From: Pseudomonadota bacterium
GTDB lineage: Bacteria > Pseudomonadota > Alphaproteobacteria > Rhizobiales > Xanthobacteraceae
Direction: 5' to 3'
Assembly: GCA_023435725.1 (NCBI GenBank)
Contig: JAEYRD010000160.1
Location: 1-64,000 of the forward strand
DNA: 64,000 bases
The stretch's first letter is position 1. Each line of letters starts with the position of its first letter. The notes under the pieces are model-generated. The model saw only the letters and a program-made list of their open reading frames with translations, had not been told where the DNA came from and ran no database searches. Below, piece by piece: positions 55,327-64,000 of the stretch. The position numbers and the translations under genes are program-made.

Positions 55327-56583
55327 ATGAGCCAGGTACAGGATGTCACTCTCGGTGGGGCCGAAACACCGTCGGCCCTCACCGGGGATCGCGACGCGGA
55401 AGCACGTCGGGCGCTGTGGGGATCGGCGCTCGGTTACGCCATGGATGGCTTCGACCTTCTCATTCTTGGCTTCATGCTGACGGCGATTTCCAGGGATCTC
55501 CATCTCACGCAGCCGCAGGCGGCCTCGCTCGTGACGGGGACGCTGGTCGGCGCGGTCGTTGGCGGCCTCATCTTCGGCATGCTGTCGGACCGGCTTGGCC
55601 GCGTGCGAGTTCTGACCTGGAGCATCGTCCTGTTCGCGGTCTTCACCGGACTCTGCGCGCTGGCGCAGGGCTATTGGGACCTGCTGACCTACCGGGCCAT
55701 CGCCGGCATCGGTCTCGGCGGCGAATTCGGCATCGGCATGGCGCTGGTGGCCGAGGCCTGGCCCGCGAGCAAGCGCGCGCGGGCGACATCCTATGTCGGC
55801 CTCGGCTGGCAGTTCGGCGTTCTCACTGCAGCGCTGGTGACGCCGATCTTGTTGCCGATCATCGGCTGGCGCGGGATGTTTGCGCTCGGCGTATTTCCTG
55901 CGGCGGTCGCCTACGTGATCCGGCGCAAGCTGCATGAGCCTGATGTCTTCATCGCACACAAGGCGAAGACAGCGAACGCCGGCTCGTCACTTCGAGCGCT
56001 CGTGGCTGACGCGGAGACGACCAGGATCGGCATCGGGATGATCATCCTCTGCTCGGTGCAGAATTTCGGCTACTACGGCATCATGATCTGGCTGCCGAAC
56101 TATCTCTCGACGCGGTTCGGTTATGGCCTGACGCAATCGGCGCTCTGGACCGCCGTCACCATCGCCGGCATGGCGCTCGGGATCTTCCTGTTCGGCCATG
56201 TCGCCGACCGCTTCGGCCGCCGTCCTGCGTTCCTGACCTACATGCTGGGCGCGGCCATCATGGTGGTGGTTTATTCGCAGCTGACGACTGCAATTGCATT
56301 GTTGGTCGGCGGAGCCGTGATGGGTTTCTTCGTCAACGGCATGCTCGGCGGCTACGGCGCGCTGATGAGCGAACTCTATCCGACCGCGGCGCGCGCCACC
56401 GCGCAGAACGTGCTCTTCAACATCGGCCGGGCGGTTGCCGGCTTCGGCCCGCTGGTGGTCGGCATCGTCAGCGCTGCCTACGGCTTTCCGACCGCGATCG
56501 CGGGTCTTGCGCTGCTCTACCTCATCGACATCGTAGCGCTGCTTACCCTGATCCCGGAGCGGCGCGGCGTCGATCTCGCCTGA
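55327..56583 (+). CDS. MFS transporter (aromatic acid:H+ symporter type)
   Basis: 418 residues, twelve helices. MFS motifs GMLSDRLGRVRVL (loop 2-3) and GHVADRFGRRPAFL (loop 8-9), plus the AAHS/sialate-like opening GYAMDGFDLLILGFMLTAI. Probably proton-coupled uptake of an aromatic or other organic acid. ATG 55327 follows AAGGGGGCC. It could be the last gene of the peptide-transport operon. Confidence 0.87.
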   Translation: MSQVQDVTLGGAETPSALTGDRDAEARRALWGSALGYAMDGFDLLILGFMLTAISRDLHLTQPQAASLVTGTLVGAVVGGLIFGMLSDRLGRVRVLTWSIVLFAVFTGLCALAQGYWDLLTYRAIAGIGLGGEFGIGMALVAEAWPASKRARATSYVGLGWQFGVLTAALVTPILLPIIGWRGMFALGVFPAAVAYVIRRKLHEPDVFIAHKAKTANAGSSLRALVADAETTRIGIGMIILCSVQNFGYYGIMIWLPNYLSTRFGYGLTQSALWTAVTIAGMALGIFLFGHVADRFGRRPAFLTYMLGAAIMVVVYSQLTTAIALLVGGAVMGFFVNGMLGGYGALMSELYPTAARATAQNVLFNIGRAVAGFGPLVVGIVSAAYGFPTAIAGLALLYLIDIVALLTLIPERRGVDLA

Positions 56584-56595
56584 CGTGGAGTTCGT

Positions 56596-57219
56596 TCACT
56601 GCCCTCCAAGCAGGCCGTAGCCTGACAGGGCTTGCCTGAACGTCTCCACCGACGTGTGGTGATGCGCATGGAGACCGGCCATCCGTGCGCCGGCGACATT
56701 TGCTGCGAGGTCGTCGACGAAGAGGACGGTCTCCGGTTTGGCCTCGAGCTCCGACAGGCAGAGGCGGTAGCAGATTGGATCGGGCTTCGCCCTCTTGAAC
56801 TGGGCCGAGGTGTAGATCCTAGTGCCGAACAGCGCTCGCAATTCAGGCAGCAGGGTGTCGATGTGATCGGAGACCAGCGTGGTGTTGTTGGTCAGGACCG
56901 CAATATCGACCGATCCGCGCAGATGACCGGCGATCTCCAGCATCGCGAGGTCGGCCTTCATCGAACATCGCCGCGCTTCGATCCACTCATGCAGCGACAG
57001 GGGATAGTCGATGCGTTCGCCAAAACCGCGCAAATAATCTGTCGCATCGAGGGCGCCGGAGTCGCCGAGAAATTCAAACCCGGACTCCCAGATCGCCTTG
57101 TGGACGAACTCGCTGGTGGACCCCGCAAGCTCCGCCAGGCATGCGACCCGCTTTCCCCTGTCGTATTCGCAGAGGACATTGTCCATGTCGAAGAGGACAA
57201 GCTTGATCTGGTCGGTCAT
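56596..57219 (-). CDS. HAD-family hydrolase
   Basis: 207 residues with all four HAD motifs: nucleophile and acid Asp in VLFDMDNVLCEYD, VLTNNTT, lysine in KPDPICY and VLFVDDLAANV. A cap domain between motifs I and II makes it a subclass-I phosphatase such as a phosphoglycolate or sugar-phosphate type; substrate unknown. ATG 57219 follows GAGAGCC. It lies 96 bases after the AraC gene on the same strand. Confidence 0.87.
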   Translation of the reverse strand: MTDQIKLVLFDMDNVLCEYDRGKRVACLAELAGSTSEFVHKAIWESGFEFLGDSGALDATDYLRGFGERIDYPLSLHEWIEARRCSMKADLAMLEIAGHLRGSVDIAVLTNNTTLVSDHIDTLLPELRALFGTRIYTSAQFKRAKPDPICYRLCLSELEAKPETVLFVDDLAANVAGARMAGLHAHHHTSVETFRQALSGYGLLGGQ

Positions 57220-57315
57220 GGCAAGGCTCTCAGCCTGGCCGAAACATTCGGCCGTGATCAGAGTCATATCCGGTCGGAACGCGAGCGACAAACCGCGATG
57301 CCGCGCCGACATCCA

Positions 57316-58329
57316 TCACGATGTGCGGCGCCTGGCCAATTGGTGCAACACCGTGTCGATGGCCGGAACCGCGCCGGTTTCGTTGAGCCAATCGTCGGCC
57401 AGCTCTCTGAGCTGGCCCGGCGTCAGTCCGAACTTGCGGCGGAATGCGCGGATGAATGTGGAGTCGCTGCTGAAGTGCATACCGATGGCGAGGTCGATCA
57501 GGCGATTATCCTGCTCAGCCGGAGAGATCAGCCGCCTGAACGCCAGATTCAGCCGCTGCTCCCTCACGTAATGCGCAAGCCCGCCATCGGCCTCGAACAG
57601 CCGATAGAGCGTTGCGCGCGAGATCTGGAAGTGGCGGCAGAGGTCTTCTGTGGTTATTGCGTCGGTCTCGAGATTGTTCGCGATGTGGCGCTTGATCATC
57701 GAGAGGTAAAGATGTCGCTCGGCCCGCTCGACGCCCGTCGCGATGTCGGCCGTCCCGCCCGCGGCCGCTGCGACGAGATCGGCGATGGCCTCGATCGTCG
57801 CCTCGACGTTGCCGGCCTCGGGCTCCGCTGGCAGTCCAAGCGCCGCGAAATGGCTGCCGAGCAGACGTGCATGCGGGTGGTCCGACGGTAACAAGGTTGC
57901 CGTCGCCGAGTCCGGATGCGCGAGTCGCGGCGCCAGCAGGGCGCGTTGCAGGATGCTCGCGATCAGATGGGTGCGGCCGCCACCGCCGCGCAGCACGGTC
58001 CGGTTCGGCTGTGCCATGTCGAGCAGAGCGATGTCGCCGGGCCGCAGCGTCACCTCGCGCCGTCCCGAGCTGAACCGCATCTCGCCTTCGACGCAGAGGG
58101 TAATCTGATAATGATCGATGCCGCCGCGCGCGATGTGCGCGGGTGTCCGGTCGTATTCCAGATCGGTGGCGCGTGTATCGACCAGCAACGCGTTGCCGGC
58201 CATCATCGTCGCGGTGGTGATGTGGAAATCGTCTTCCGGGGTCAATGCAATGACGTCGCAGATGTCGACGGTCGCTGCGCGCAACTGCGCCAGCGCGCTC
58301 GATCCGCGCTCGCCGTTATCCGTCGGCAT
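57316..58329 (-). CDS. AraC-family regulator (AraC-binding-like-2 domain)
   Basis: 337 residues. An effector domain (to about residue 220; IDHYQITLCVEGEMRFSSGRREVTLRPGDIALLDMAQPNRT) and AraC helix-turn-helix pair (LCRHFQISRATLYRLFEADGGLAHYV; IDLAIGMHFSSDSTFIRAFRRKFGLTPGQLRE). It is the same subtype as the 37077 regulator. GAGGGC precedes ATG 58329; the open frame continues upward without homology. Divergent from the autotransporter, which it may regulate (inference). Confidence 0.86.
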   Translation of the reverse strand: MPTDNGERGSSALAQLRAATVDICDVIALTPEDDFHITTATMMAGNALLVDTRATDLEYDRTPAHIARGGIDHYQITLCVEGEMRFSSGRREVTLRPGDIALLDMAQPNRTVLRGGGGRTHLIASILQRALLAPRLAHPDSATATLLPSDHPHARLLGSHFAALGLPAEPEAGNVEATIEAIADLVAAAAGGTADIATGVERAERHLYLSMIKRHIANNLETDAITTEDLCRHFQISRATLYRLFEADGGLAHYVREQRLNLAFRRLISPAEQDNRLIDLAIGMHFSSDSTFIRAFRRKFGLTPGQLRELADDWLNETGAVPAIDTVLHQLARRRTS

Positions 58330-58643
58330 GCCCTCGTTCGCGACTGCTCCGTCCACGCCAGTTCTCGATAACACCGGCTGCACGGACGAAGGCCAAACGC
58401 AGCACCGATTTCGACGCACGTATCTAACCATTCGGCCAATGCGGAGCAACTGCATGAAGTGGCAAGGCGTACGTTCGGGTTGTGATGCAATTGCATCAGT
58501 GCCGACATGAATCCGCGGCTGAGACTCCCGGCACATCGTCCGGACAGGTGCGCGGCTATGGTCCGTTTCGGTGCTCGATGCCGGGCGTGGGACGCGACAG
58601 GCCGCGAAGTCAGTGCGTGTGCCCGGTGCGGAGTGGGTTTGAA
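58330..58643. other. 314-base divergent intergenic region
   Basis: Separates the AraC gene from the autotransporter and should hold both promoters. Its one clear structure is the 16-base palindrome at 58483-58498. No RNA gene or short coding frame with a ribosome binding site is seen. Confidence 0.5.
58483..58498. promoter_or_regulatory. Perfect 16-base palindrome TGATGCAATTGCATCA
   Basis: A perfect two-fold symmetric site with no spacer, 146 bases before the autotransporter ATG and 154 bases from the AraC start. Such symmetric sites are bound by dimeric regulators; AraC proteins usually bind direct repeats, so another regulator may be involved. Confidence 0.45.
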
Positions 58644-61600
58644 ATGCTGATGGGAATGAAGTCGGTCCGCCGGACGAGCGTCCATGCCGTCTGGCTTGCA
58701 GCAATCGGATTTGTAATTGCCAATGTGACGTGCGCGGACGTGGCGTTTGCCCAATGTGCAGGCAATACCTGCACAGTCACGATTGCTAGCGATCCAGGGA
58801 CCTCAGCAACCGGGACGACCGGCGCGGCCGGCACGCTGAGCTATGCGCTCGCCTATGCCAACGCGCAGTCCTCGCCGGTGACCATCAACATCGAGACTAG
58901 CGTCACCCTGTCCGGCGCGCTGTCGCCGATCTTCAATTCGGTGACGATCAATGGCAACGGCAACACGATCAGCGGCGGCGGCACGGAGCGTATCTTCTTC
59001 ATCGGCGTCGACCATGCGACGCAGACCAGCGCGGCCGTCGCGGGCTCGATCGTCGCACAGACCCAGAACGTCGCCATCAGCAACCTGACCCTTGCCAACG
59101 CCGTCGCGCGGGGCGGGGCTGGTGGTGATGGCGGCGGCGGCGGGATGGGGGCGGGCGGTGCGTTGTTCGTGAACCAGTCGGCAAACGTCACCCTGACCGG
59201 CGTCTCGTTCAACAACAACAGCGCCGTCGGCGGTGCCGGTGTCGCCGGAACGAGCGGTGGCGGCGGCGGCCTCGGCGGTGCCGGAGGCGCGACAAATCCG
59301 GCTGGTCTCAATGGCGGCGGTGGTGGTGGATTGTTCGGCGCCGGGGGCGGCGGGTTGGGCAACGGCAACGCGGGAGGCGGTGGCATTTTCGGCACCGGCG
59401 GCATCGGATACCCGTACGGCGGCGGCGGCGGTGGCTATACGGGCGCGGGCGGTGGCCCCGACAGCAATGGGCAGGACGGCCATCTCGGGGTCAGCGGTCT
59501 TACGGGCAAGCCCGGCGGAAACGGCACTGGGACAACCGGGGGCGCCCAAGGCGGCGGCGGTGGGGGGACCATCAGCAGCGTCCTGTCCAGCGGCTCAGGC
59601 GGCGGCGGGGGATTCGGCGGCCAGTCGGGCAATGGCACCCTGGGCGGGGCCGGCGGCTTCGGCGGTGGTGGCGGTGGACCGGATGTGACTGGAAATGGCC
59701 AGGCTGGGGCTGCGGGTGGCTTCGGCGGCGGCGGCAGCGGCGCGATCGGCTACTTTCCCGGAGGCTCCGGTGGGTTTGGCGGCGGTGGCGGCGGTATTGG
59801 CGGCAGCGGATTTGGCGGGACCGGCGGGAGCGGCGGATTCGGTGGCGGTGGTGGCGCCGCCGGATACGGGTCTGCGAGCGGTGTAGGCGGCCAGGGTGGC
59901 TTCGGCGGCGGTGGGGGATCCGGTCCTACCGCAGGCCAGGCCGGGTTCGGAGCCGGCGATGGCGGCTCGGCCGGAGGCGGCGGTGGCGCCGCCATGGGCG
60001 GCGCTGTCTTTGTCGCCAAGGGCGGCACGCTGACCATCAATGGCAGCGGCAGTACCACGGGGAGCGCCGCGACAGGCGGCTCCGGCGCCAACACTGGCTC
60101 CGCTTTCGGCGGAGGCTTCTTTCTGCAGGGCTCGGCGCTGACGATCGGTGCGGGTAATTACACCATCGCCGATGTCATCGCCGACCAGAACGGCTCTGGC
60201 GGCAGCAACGCCGCCAACGGCTTTGGCGGCACGGGTGGGCAGAGCTCGATCACCAAGAGCGGCACGGGTACGCTCACGCTCTCCGCAGCGAACACCTACA
60301 CCGGCGGCACCTTCGTCAACGGCGGTACGCTGACCCTCAGCCATCAGACGAACGGCGTCATCGATGCTGCGGGGACCGGCGGCATTTCGTTCACGGGGAC
60401 CGCCGGCGCGCTGCGCACCGGTCTCACCGCGACCTTGTCGAACACGATCACGAGCAATGCGAACACGACCGGAACGATCGCTGTGGCGACGGGCCAGACC
60501 CTGACGTTCAACGGTATCCTTTATCAGCACGGCAATCTGATATTCGGTTCAGCCACCGACCAGGGGACCGTGATTTGGTCCGCGCCGGGTGAATTGCTCT
60601 ATGGCGGCACCGTGAGGATCGCGGGCGGCACGTTGAAAGCCGGCTCCTCGCCGCTTGGAAACGCGCTCGGGGATATGACCTATGTCGCGCAAACCACCGT
60701 CGATGCCGGCGCGATGCTCGATTTCTCCAACCAGAGTGGCTCGATCAATAATTTGCATGGAGCTGGCAACGTCACCGCGGGAACGGGGTTGCTCACGCTC
60801 ATTAACGGCGGAGATTTTTCCGGGACCATATCCGGCAGCGGTGGCTTGAAGCTGGCCAGCGGCACACTCACCCTCTCCGGTAACAACACCTATACCGGTG
60901 CCACCACCGTGAACGGCGGCGTGCTCGATGTCGAAGGCTCGATCACCGGCACGTCGTCGGTGACGGTGAATGCCGGCGGCACCTTGACCGGCACCGGTCT
61001 GGTCGATCCGCTCGTCGTGACCATAGCGGCCGGCGGCGCGTTGGCACCGGGCAACGGCACGGCCGGGACCTCGCTGGCGATCGAAGGCAATCTCGCGCTG
61101 CAATCCGGCGCGATCTATCTGGTGCAGGTCAATCCGTCCACGGCGTCCTTTGCGAGCATCACGGGCACGGCAGCGCTCGGCGGCGCCACGGTGAACGCGG
61201 TGTTCGCGAGCGGCAGCTACGTGTCCAAGCAATACACGATCCTGACCGCGGGCAATGGCATCACCGGTAGCTTCGGCTCTCTCGTCGACACTAATCTGCC
61301 GGCGAACTTCCGTACCACGCTCAGCTACGACGCCAACGATGCCTATCTCAATCTCGCCCTGAACTTCGCAATTCCCGGCGGGCTGAACGGCAATCAGCAG
61401 GCGGTCGGCAACGGGCTGACCAATTTCTTCAATGCCAACGGCGGCATTCCGCTCATTTACGGCGCGCTGACGCCGGCCGGCCTGACGCAAGCCTCTGGCG
61501 AATCGGGAACGGGCTCGCAGCAGACGACGTTCGCGGCGATGAGCCAGTTCATGGGCGTGCTCACCGATCCCTTTGCGCAGCGTGACGGTGGGCCGGGCGC

Positions 61601-62561
61601 GGCGAGCGGCACGGCTGGATTTGTCGAGGAGGATCAGGCCAGCGCCTACGCCGCACGCAAGCGCACCGACGCGTTTGCCATGGTCACCAAGGCGTCGCCG
61701 CAGAGCTTCGCGCCGCGCTGGAGCGTGTGGGCCGCGGGCTTTGGCGGTTCGCAGACGACAGACGGCAACGCGGCGGTCGGCTCGAACGACACGACCAGCC
61801 GTATCGCCGGCACCGCGGTCGGTGCCGATTATCGGCTCTCGCCGACCACGCTGCTCGGCTTCGCGCTGGCCGGCGGCGGCACCAGCTTCGGCGTGAACGG
61901 TCTCGGCTCCGGCCGTTCCGACCTGTTCCAGGCGGGCGCGTATCTGCGTCATTCCAACGGCCCGACGTACATTTCGGCCGCGCTGGCCTATGGCTGGCAG
62001 AACATCACTACCGATCGCACGGTGACCATCGCCGGTGCCGATCGTCTGCGCGCCGCGTTCGATGCCAATGCGTATTCCGGTCGTATCGAAGGCGGCTATC
62101 GCTTCGTCGCGCCCTGGATCGGCGGCGTCGGCTTCACGCCCTACGGCGCGGCGCAGTTCACGACGCTCGATCTGCCGGCCTATGCCGAGCAGGTCATTTC
62201 CGGCTCGACCGCATTCGCCCTGAGCTATGCCGCGAAAACCGTGACGGACACCCGCAGCGAACTCGGCCTGCGCTCCGACAAATCCTTTGCCGTGCGGGAC
62301 GGCGTCCTCACGCTGCGCGGCCGCCTGGCCTGGGCGCATGATTTCAATCCGGATCGATCGATCGCCACCACCTTCCAGGCGCTGCCGGGCGCAAGCTTCG
62401 TCGTCAACGGCGCGGCGCAAGCAAGCGACTCCGCGCTCACCACGGCTTCCCTGGAGATGAACTGGTTGAACGGCTGGTCTGCGGCGGCGAGTTTCGAAGG
62501 CGAGTTCTCGAACGTCACCCGCAGCTACGCCGGCAAGGGCAGCGTTCGCTACGCCTGGTGA
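58644..62561 (+). CDS. Autotransporter with PGRS-like glycine-rich passenger
   Basis: 1305-residue surface protein. A long signal peptide (ends near residue 32, ADVAFAQ) precedes a pectin-lyase-like beta-helix passenger. Residues about 150-455 are extraordinarily glycine-rich (GGxGG runs). Two autotransporter-associated strand repeats, GTLTLSAANTYTGGTFVNGG (about residue 541) and GTLTLSGNNTYTGATTVNGG (about residue 740), follow. The last 280 residues (from about 1026, PRWSVWAAGFGG...) form the translocating barrel with terminal tryptophan (GSVRYAW). It is exported and displayed or released at the cell surface. ATG 58644 follows GGAG by 10 bases; ATG 58650 or 58656 are alternatives. Confidence 0.88.
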   Translation: MLMGMKSVRRTSVHAVWLAAIGFVIANVTCADVAFAQCAGNTCTVTIASDPGTSATGTTGAAGTLSYALAYANAQSSPVTINIETSVTLSGALSPIFNSVTINGNGNTISGGGTERIFFIGVDHATQTSAAVAGSIVAQTQNVAISNLTLANAVARGGAGGDGGGGGMGAGGALFVNQSANVTLTGVSFNNNSAVGGAGVAGTSGGGGGLGGAGGATNPAGLNGGGGGGLFGAGGGGLGNGNAGGGGIFGTGGIGYPYGGGGGGYTGAGGGPDSNGQDGHLGVSGLTGKPGGNGTGTTGGAQGGGGGGTISSVLSSGSGGGGGFGGQSGNGTLGGAGGFGGGGGGPDVTGNGQAGAAGGFGGGGSGAIGYFPGGSGGFGGGGGGIGGSGFGGTGGSGGFGGGGGAAGYGSASGVGGQGGFGGGGGSGPTAGQAGFGAGDGGSAGGGGGAAMGGAVFVAKGGTLTINGSGSTTGSAATGGSGANTGSAFGGGFFLQGSALTIGAGNYTIADVIADQNGSGGSNAANGFGGTGGQSSITKSGTGTLTLSAANTYTGGTFVNGGTLTLSHQTNGVIDAAGTGGISFTGTAGALRTGLTATLSNTITSNANTTGTIAVATGQTLTFNGILYQHGNLIFGSATDQGTVIWSAPGELLYGGTVRIAGGTLKAGSSPLGNALGDMTYVAQTTVDAGAMLDFSNQSGSINNLHGAGNVTAGTGLLTLINGGDFSGTISGSGGLKLASGTLTLSGNNTYTGATTVNGGVLDVEGSITGTSSVTVNAGGTLTGTGLVDPLVVTIAAGGALAPGNGTAGTSLAIEGNLALQSGAIYLVQVNPSTASFASITGTAALGGATVNAVFASGSYVSKQYTILTAGNGITGSFGSLVDTNLPANFRTTLSYDANDAYLNLALNFAIPGGLNGNQQAVGNGLTNFFNANGGIPLIYGALTPAGLTQASGESGTGSQQTTFAAMSQFMGVLTDPFAQRDGGPGAASGTAGFVEEDQASAYAARKRTDAFAMVTKASPQSFAPRWSVWAAGFGGSQTTDGNAAVGSNDTTSRIAGTAVGADYRLSPTTLLGFALAGGGTSFGVNGLGSGRSDLFQAGAYLRHSNGPTYISAALAYGWQNITTDRTVTIAGADRLRAAFDANAYSGRIEGGYRFVAPWIGGVGFTPYGAAQFTTLDLPAYAEQVISGSTAFALSYAAKTVTDTRSELGLRSDKSFAVRDGVLTLRGRLAWAHDFNPDRSIATTFQALPGASFVVNGAAQASDSALTTASLEMNWLNGWSAAASFEGEFSNVTRSYAGKGSVRYAW

Positions 62562-62567
62562 GCTGTT

Positions 62568-62789
62568 TCACCCCTCCAGCGTGAAGCCGACGCGCAGCGT
62601 CACCTGGTAGTGGCGGACAGTGCCGTTCTCGATATGGCCACGCGTCTGCACCACCTCGAACCACTTCATCTCGCGAACGGTCTTGGAAGCGCGGCTGACG
62701 GCGTTCTTGATCGCGTCCTCGATCGAGGTCTCGGACGATCCGACCAGTTCCAGGATCTTGTAGACGTGATCCTTCTCGGCTGTGGCCAT
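62568..62789 (-). CDS. Dodecin
   Basis: 73-residue flavin-binding storage protein. The family pattern is intact: HVYKILELVGSSETSIEDAI, REMKWFEVVQTRGHI (flavin-stacking Trp) and RHYQVTLRVGFTLE. Twelve subunits form a hollow sphere that holds riboflavin or FMN/FAD and limits free-flavin damage. AAGGGGAGACACGCC precedes the ATG. It is convergent with the autotransporter, 6 bases from its stop. Confidence 0.92.
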   Translation of the reverse strand: MATAEKDHVYKILELVGSSETSIEDAIKNAVSRASKTVREMKWFEVVQTRGHIENGTVRHYQVTLRVGFTLEG

Positions 62790-62965
62790 GGCGTGTCTCC
62801 CCTTGGGCCGTGTATGGCCGGATACCGCTCTCGCGAGAACGCGCGTTCGAGAGACGTCCGGCCCCGACTCTGAACGGGCGCCGGGCCTTCGGGTTCCCTG
62901 CTCGGCGATGGCCGCATGCGCCAGCCGAGGTGGAGCAGGCTGCGTTCGCCTGCTAAGCGCTATCC

Positions 62966-63847
62966 ATGGATTCGGCGCGGCGCGACAGGACGATCGGCTC
63001 TCTTTGCCTCTGCGTGACGGCGATCGGCTGGGCGCTGAACTGGCCGCTGATGAAGCTGTTGCTCCAGGAATGGCCCCCGCTGTTTGCGCGCGGGCTTGCC
63101 GGCGTCTGCGCTTCGCTCATTCTCGGCACCCTGGCGCTGAGCCGGAAGGAGTCGTTCACCGTTCCGCGCGAGGCGATCCCGCGGCTGTTGTTTGCGACCC
63201 TCACGAATGTCTTTGCCTGGATGGGGCTCGGCACGGTCGCGATGAAATACGTGACCGTGAGCGAAGGGGCACTGCTCGCCTACACCATGCCGATCTGGGC
63301 AATGCTGTTCGCCTGGCCGGTGCTGCACACGCGGCCGACCATGCGGGACATCTTCGGGCTTGCCCTCGGCGTTGCCGGCGTCGCGCTGCTCCTGAGCGGC
63401 AACGGTTTTGCGTTCGGCGCCGACAAGCTGCTTGGTATTGTGCTGGCGCTGCTGTGCGCCATCCTGTTCGCGCTCGGCAATGTGCTCAACCACAAGCCGC
63501 TGCCGATGCCGCCGCTGGTCGTCGTCGCCTGGCAGGTCGGGCTCGGCTGCGCCGCGATGCTGATCCTCGGCATCCTGTTCGAGCATCCGAATGTCACGGC
63601 GATCACGCCCGTCGGGCTCGGCTGCTTCGTCTACATGACGCTGGTGCCGATGGGTGTCTGCTACGTCACATGGTTCGAGACGCTGCGCCGCCTGCCGCCG
63701 ACCTCGGCCTCGACCGGCATGCTGATCGTTCCCGTGATCGGCGTGATCTCCGCCGCGTTCATCCTGGGCGAGCCGCTGGGCCTGCGTGAATGGGGGGCGA
63801 TGGCGCTCACACTGGGCGGCGTGACACTGGCCCTGCAGCGGGCGTAG
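62966..63847 (+). CDS. EamA-family (DMT) transporter
   Basis: 293 residues, ten helices in two EamA repeats (first: SLCLCVTAIGWALNWPLMKLLL; second after LLGIVLALLCAILFALGNVLN). Probable metabolite exporter. The ATG at 62966 has no strong binding site (TGCTAAGCGCTATCC). Unrelated in position to the 6137 exporter and without a neighbouring regulator. Confidence 0.86.
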   Translation: MDSARRDRTIGSLCLCVTAIGWALNWPLMKLLLQEWPPLFARGLAGVCASLILGTLALSRKESFTVPREAIPRLLFATLTNVFAWMGLGTVAMKYVTVSEGALLAYTMPIWAMLFAWPVLHTRPTMRDIFGLALGVAGVALLLSGNGFAFGADKLLGIVLALLCAILFALGNVLNHKPLPMPPLVVVAWQVGLGCAAMLILGILFEHPNVTAITPVGLGCFVYMTLVPMGVCYVTWFETLRRLPPTSASTGMLIVPVIGVISAAFILGEPLGLREWGAMALTLGGVTLALQRA

Positions 63848-63852
63848 AGATC

Positions 63853-64000
63853 TTATTCCGCGGCCTGGGGCAGGACGGGCACAGGCTGCGTCCCGCGCCA
63901 CAGCAGTCTCAGCAGCAGGACGAGCAGCGCGATCAGTGCGAAGCCGCCGAGCGCGGGGGCAAAATGCTGATTGGGATCGGCCTTCTGCCCGAACTGCACG
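63853..64000 (-). CDS. C-terminus of a membrane protein (runs off window)
   Basis: 49 residues before the stop TAA (complement of 63853-63855): a polar stretch QFGQKADPNQHFAPAL, one strongly hydrophobic helix (GGFALIALLVLLLRLLW) and a short tail RGTQPVPVLPQAAE. The rest lies beyond 64000, so no family can be given. Convergent with the EamA gene. Confidence 0.55.
   Translation of the reverse strand, partial: VQFGQKADPNQHFAPALGGFALIALLVLLLRLLWRGTQPVPVLPQAAE

Noticed and set aside
59100..60010. Dense short repeats that might be a CRISPR array or tandem satellite
   Set aside because: The periodicity is that of GGx codons within an open autotransporter frame; there are no identical 25-40 base repeats with unique spacers.
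60549..62420. A 623-codon open frame opposite the autotransporter barrel
   Set aside because: Shadow of a strongly supported coding frame; low-complexity Arg/Ala/Gly composition and no ribosome binding site or family motif.

Overview
The window reads as chromosomal DNA of a high-GC alphaproteobacterium. Protein style, abundant GTG/TTG starts, short exported Ala/Pro-rich proteins and palindromic intergenic repeats (CGTCCCGG... and GTCATTCCGG... types) point to Bradyrhizobium or a near relative in the Nitrobacteraceae. This is inference from memory of such genomes, not a search. About 62 protein-coding genes or gene pieces, one tRNA-Leu(CAA), several hairpin repeats and a few operator candidates can be supported. 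No rRNA, CRISPR array, prophage or integrase is seen.

Layout. Positions 1-121 hold the edge of an IS5-like insertion sequence. From 0.3 to 19.3 kb lies ordinary metabolism and envelope biology: a DedA/YqaA membrane protein, aspartate ammonia-lyase, two nitronate-monooxygenase-family flavoproteins (one lacks the usual histidine), a thioesterase, an AraC regulator divergent from a drug/metabolite exporter, an acyl-CoA ligase, small exported proteins, an amylase remnant upstream of a membrane-protein/beta-propeller pair, and a two-component system whose kinase carries a 7TM sensor.

From 19.5 to 39.5 kb is a block that looks accessory. It contains an outer-membrane-like protein, arginine deiminase with an arginine/ornithine-type antiporter (arcDA, without arcB or arcC here), an RND pump with its lipoprotein adaptor, a six-gene Mrp/Mbh-type cation antiporter operon with a fused subunit and no MrpA N-terminal part, a Bax-inhibitor-1 protein, a second ArcD-like antiporter, a soluble histidine kinase/NarL regulator pair, and an AraC regulator with an MHS-family transporter. 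It ends 182 bases from the 3' end of tRNA-Leu. Ion and proton balance plus arginine use suggests a role in acid, salt or low-energy stress (inference).

From 40 to 47.7 kb come DsbB and a DsbA-like oxidoreductase, an AbrB-type membrane protein, PsiF-like exported proteins, a TetR regulator with two operator-like palindromes divergent from two thioesterases, an alpha/beta hydrolase, and an HtrA-like protein whose catalytic triad appears entirely replaced. From 48 to 55.3 kb an M20 amidohydrolase precedes a complete dipeptide-type ABC importer (binding protein, two permeases, two ATPases). The final part holds an MFS transporter, a HAD phosphatase, an AraC regulator divergent from a 1305-residue glycine-rich autotransporter, dodecin, a second EamA exporter, and the C-terminus of a membrane protein running off the end.
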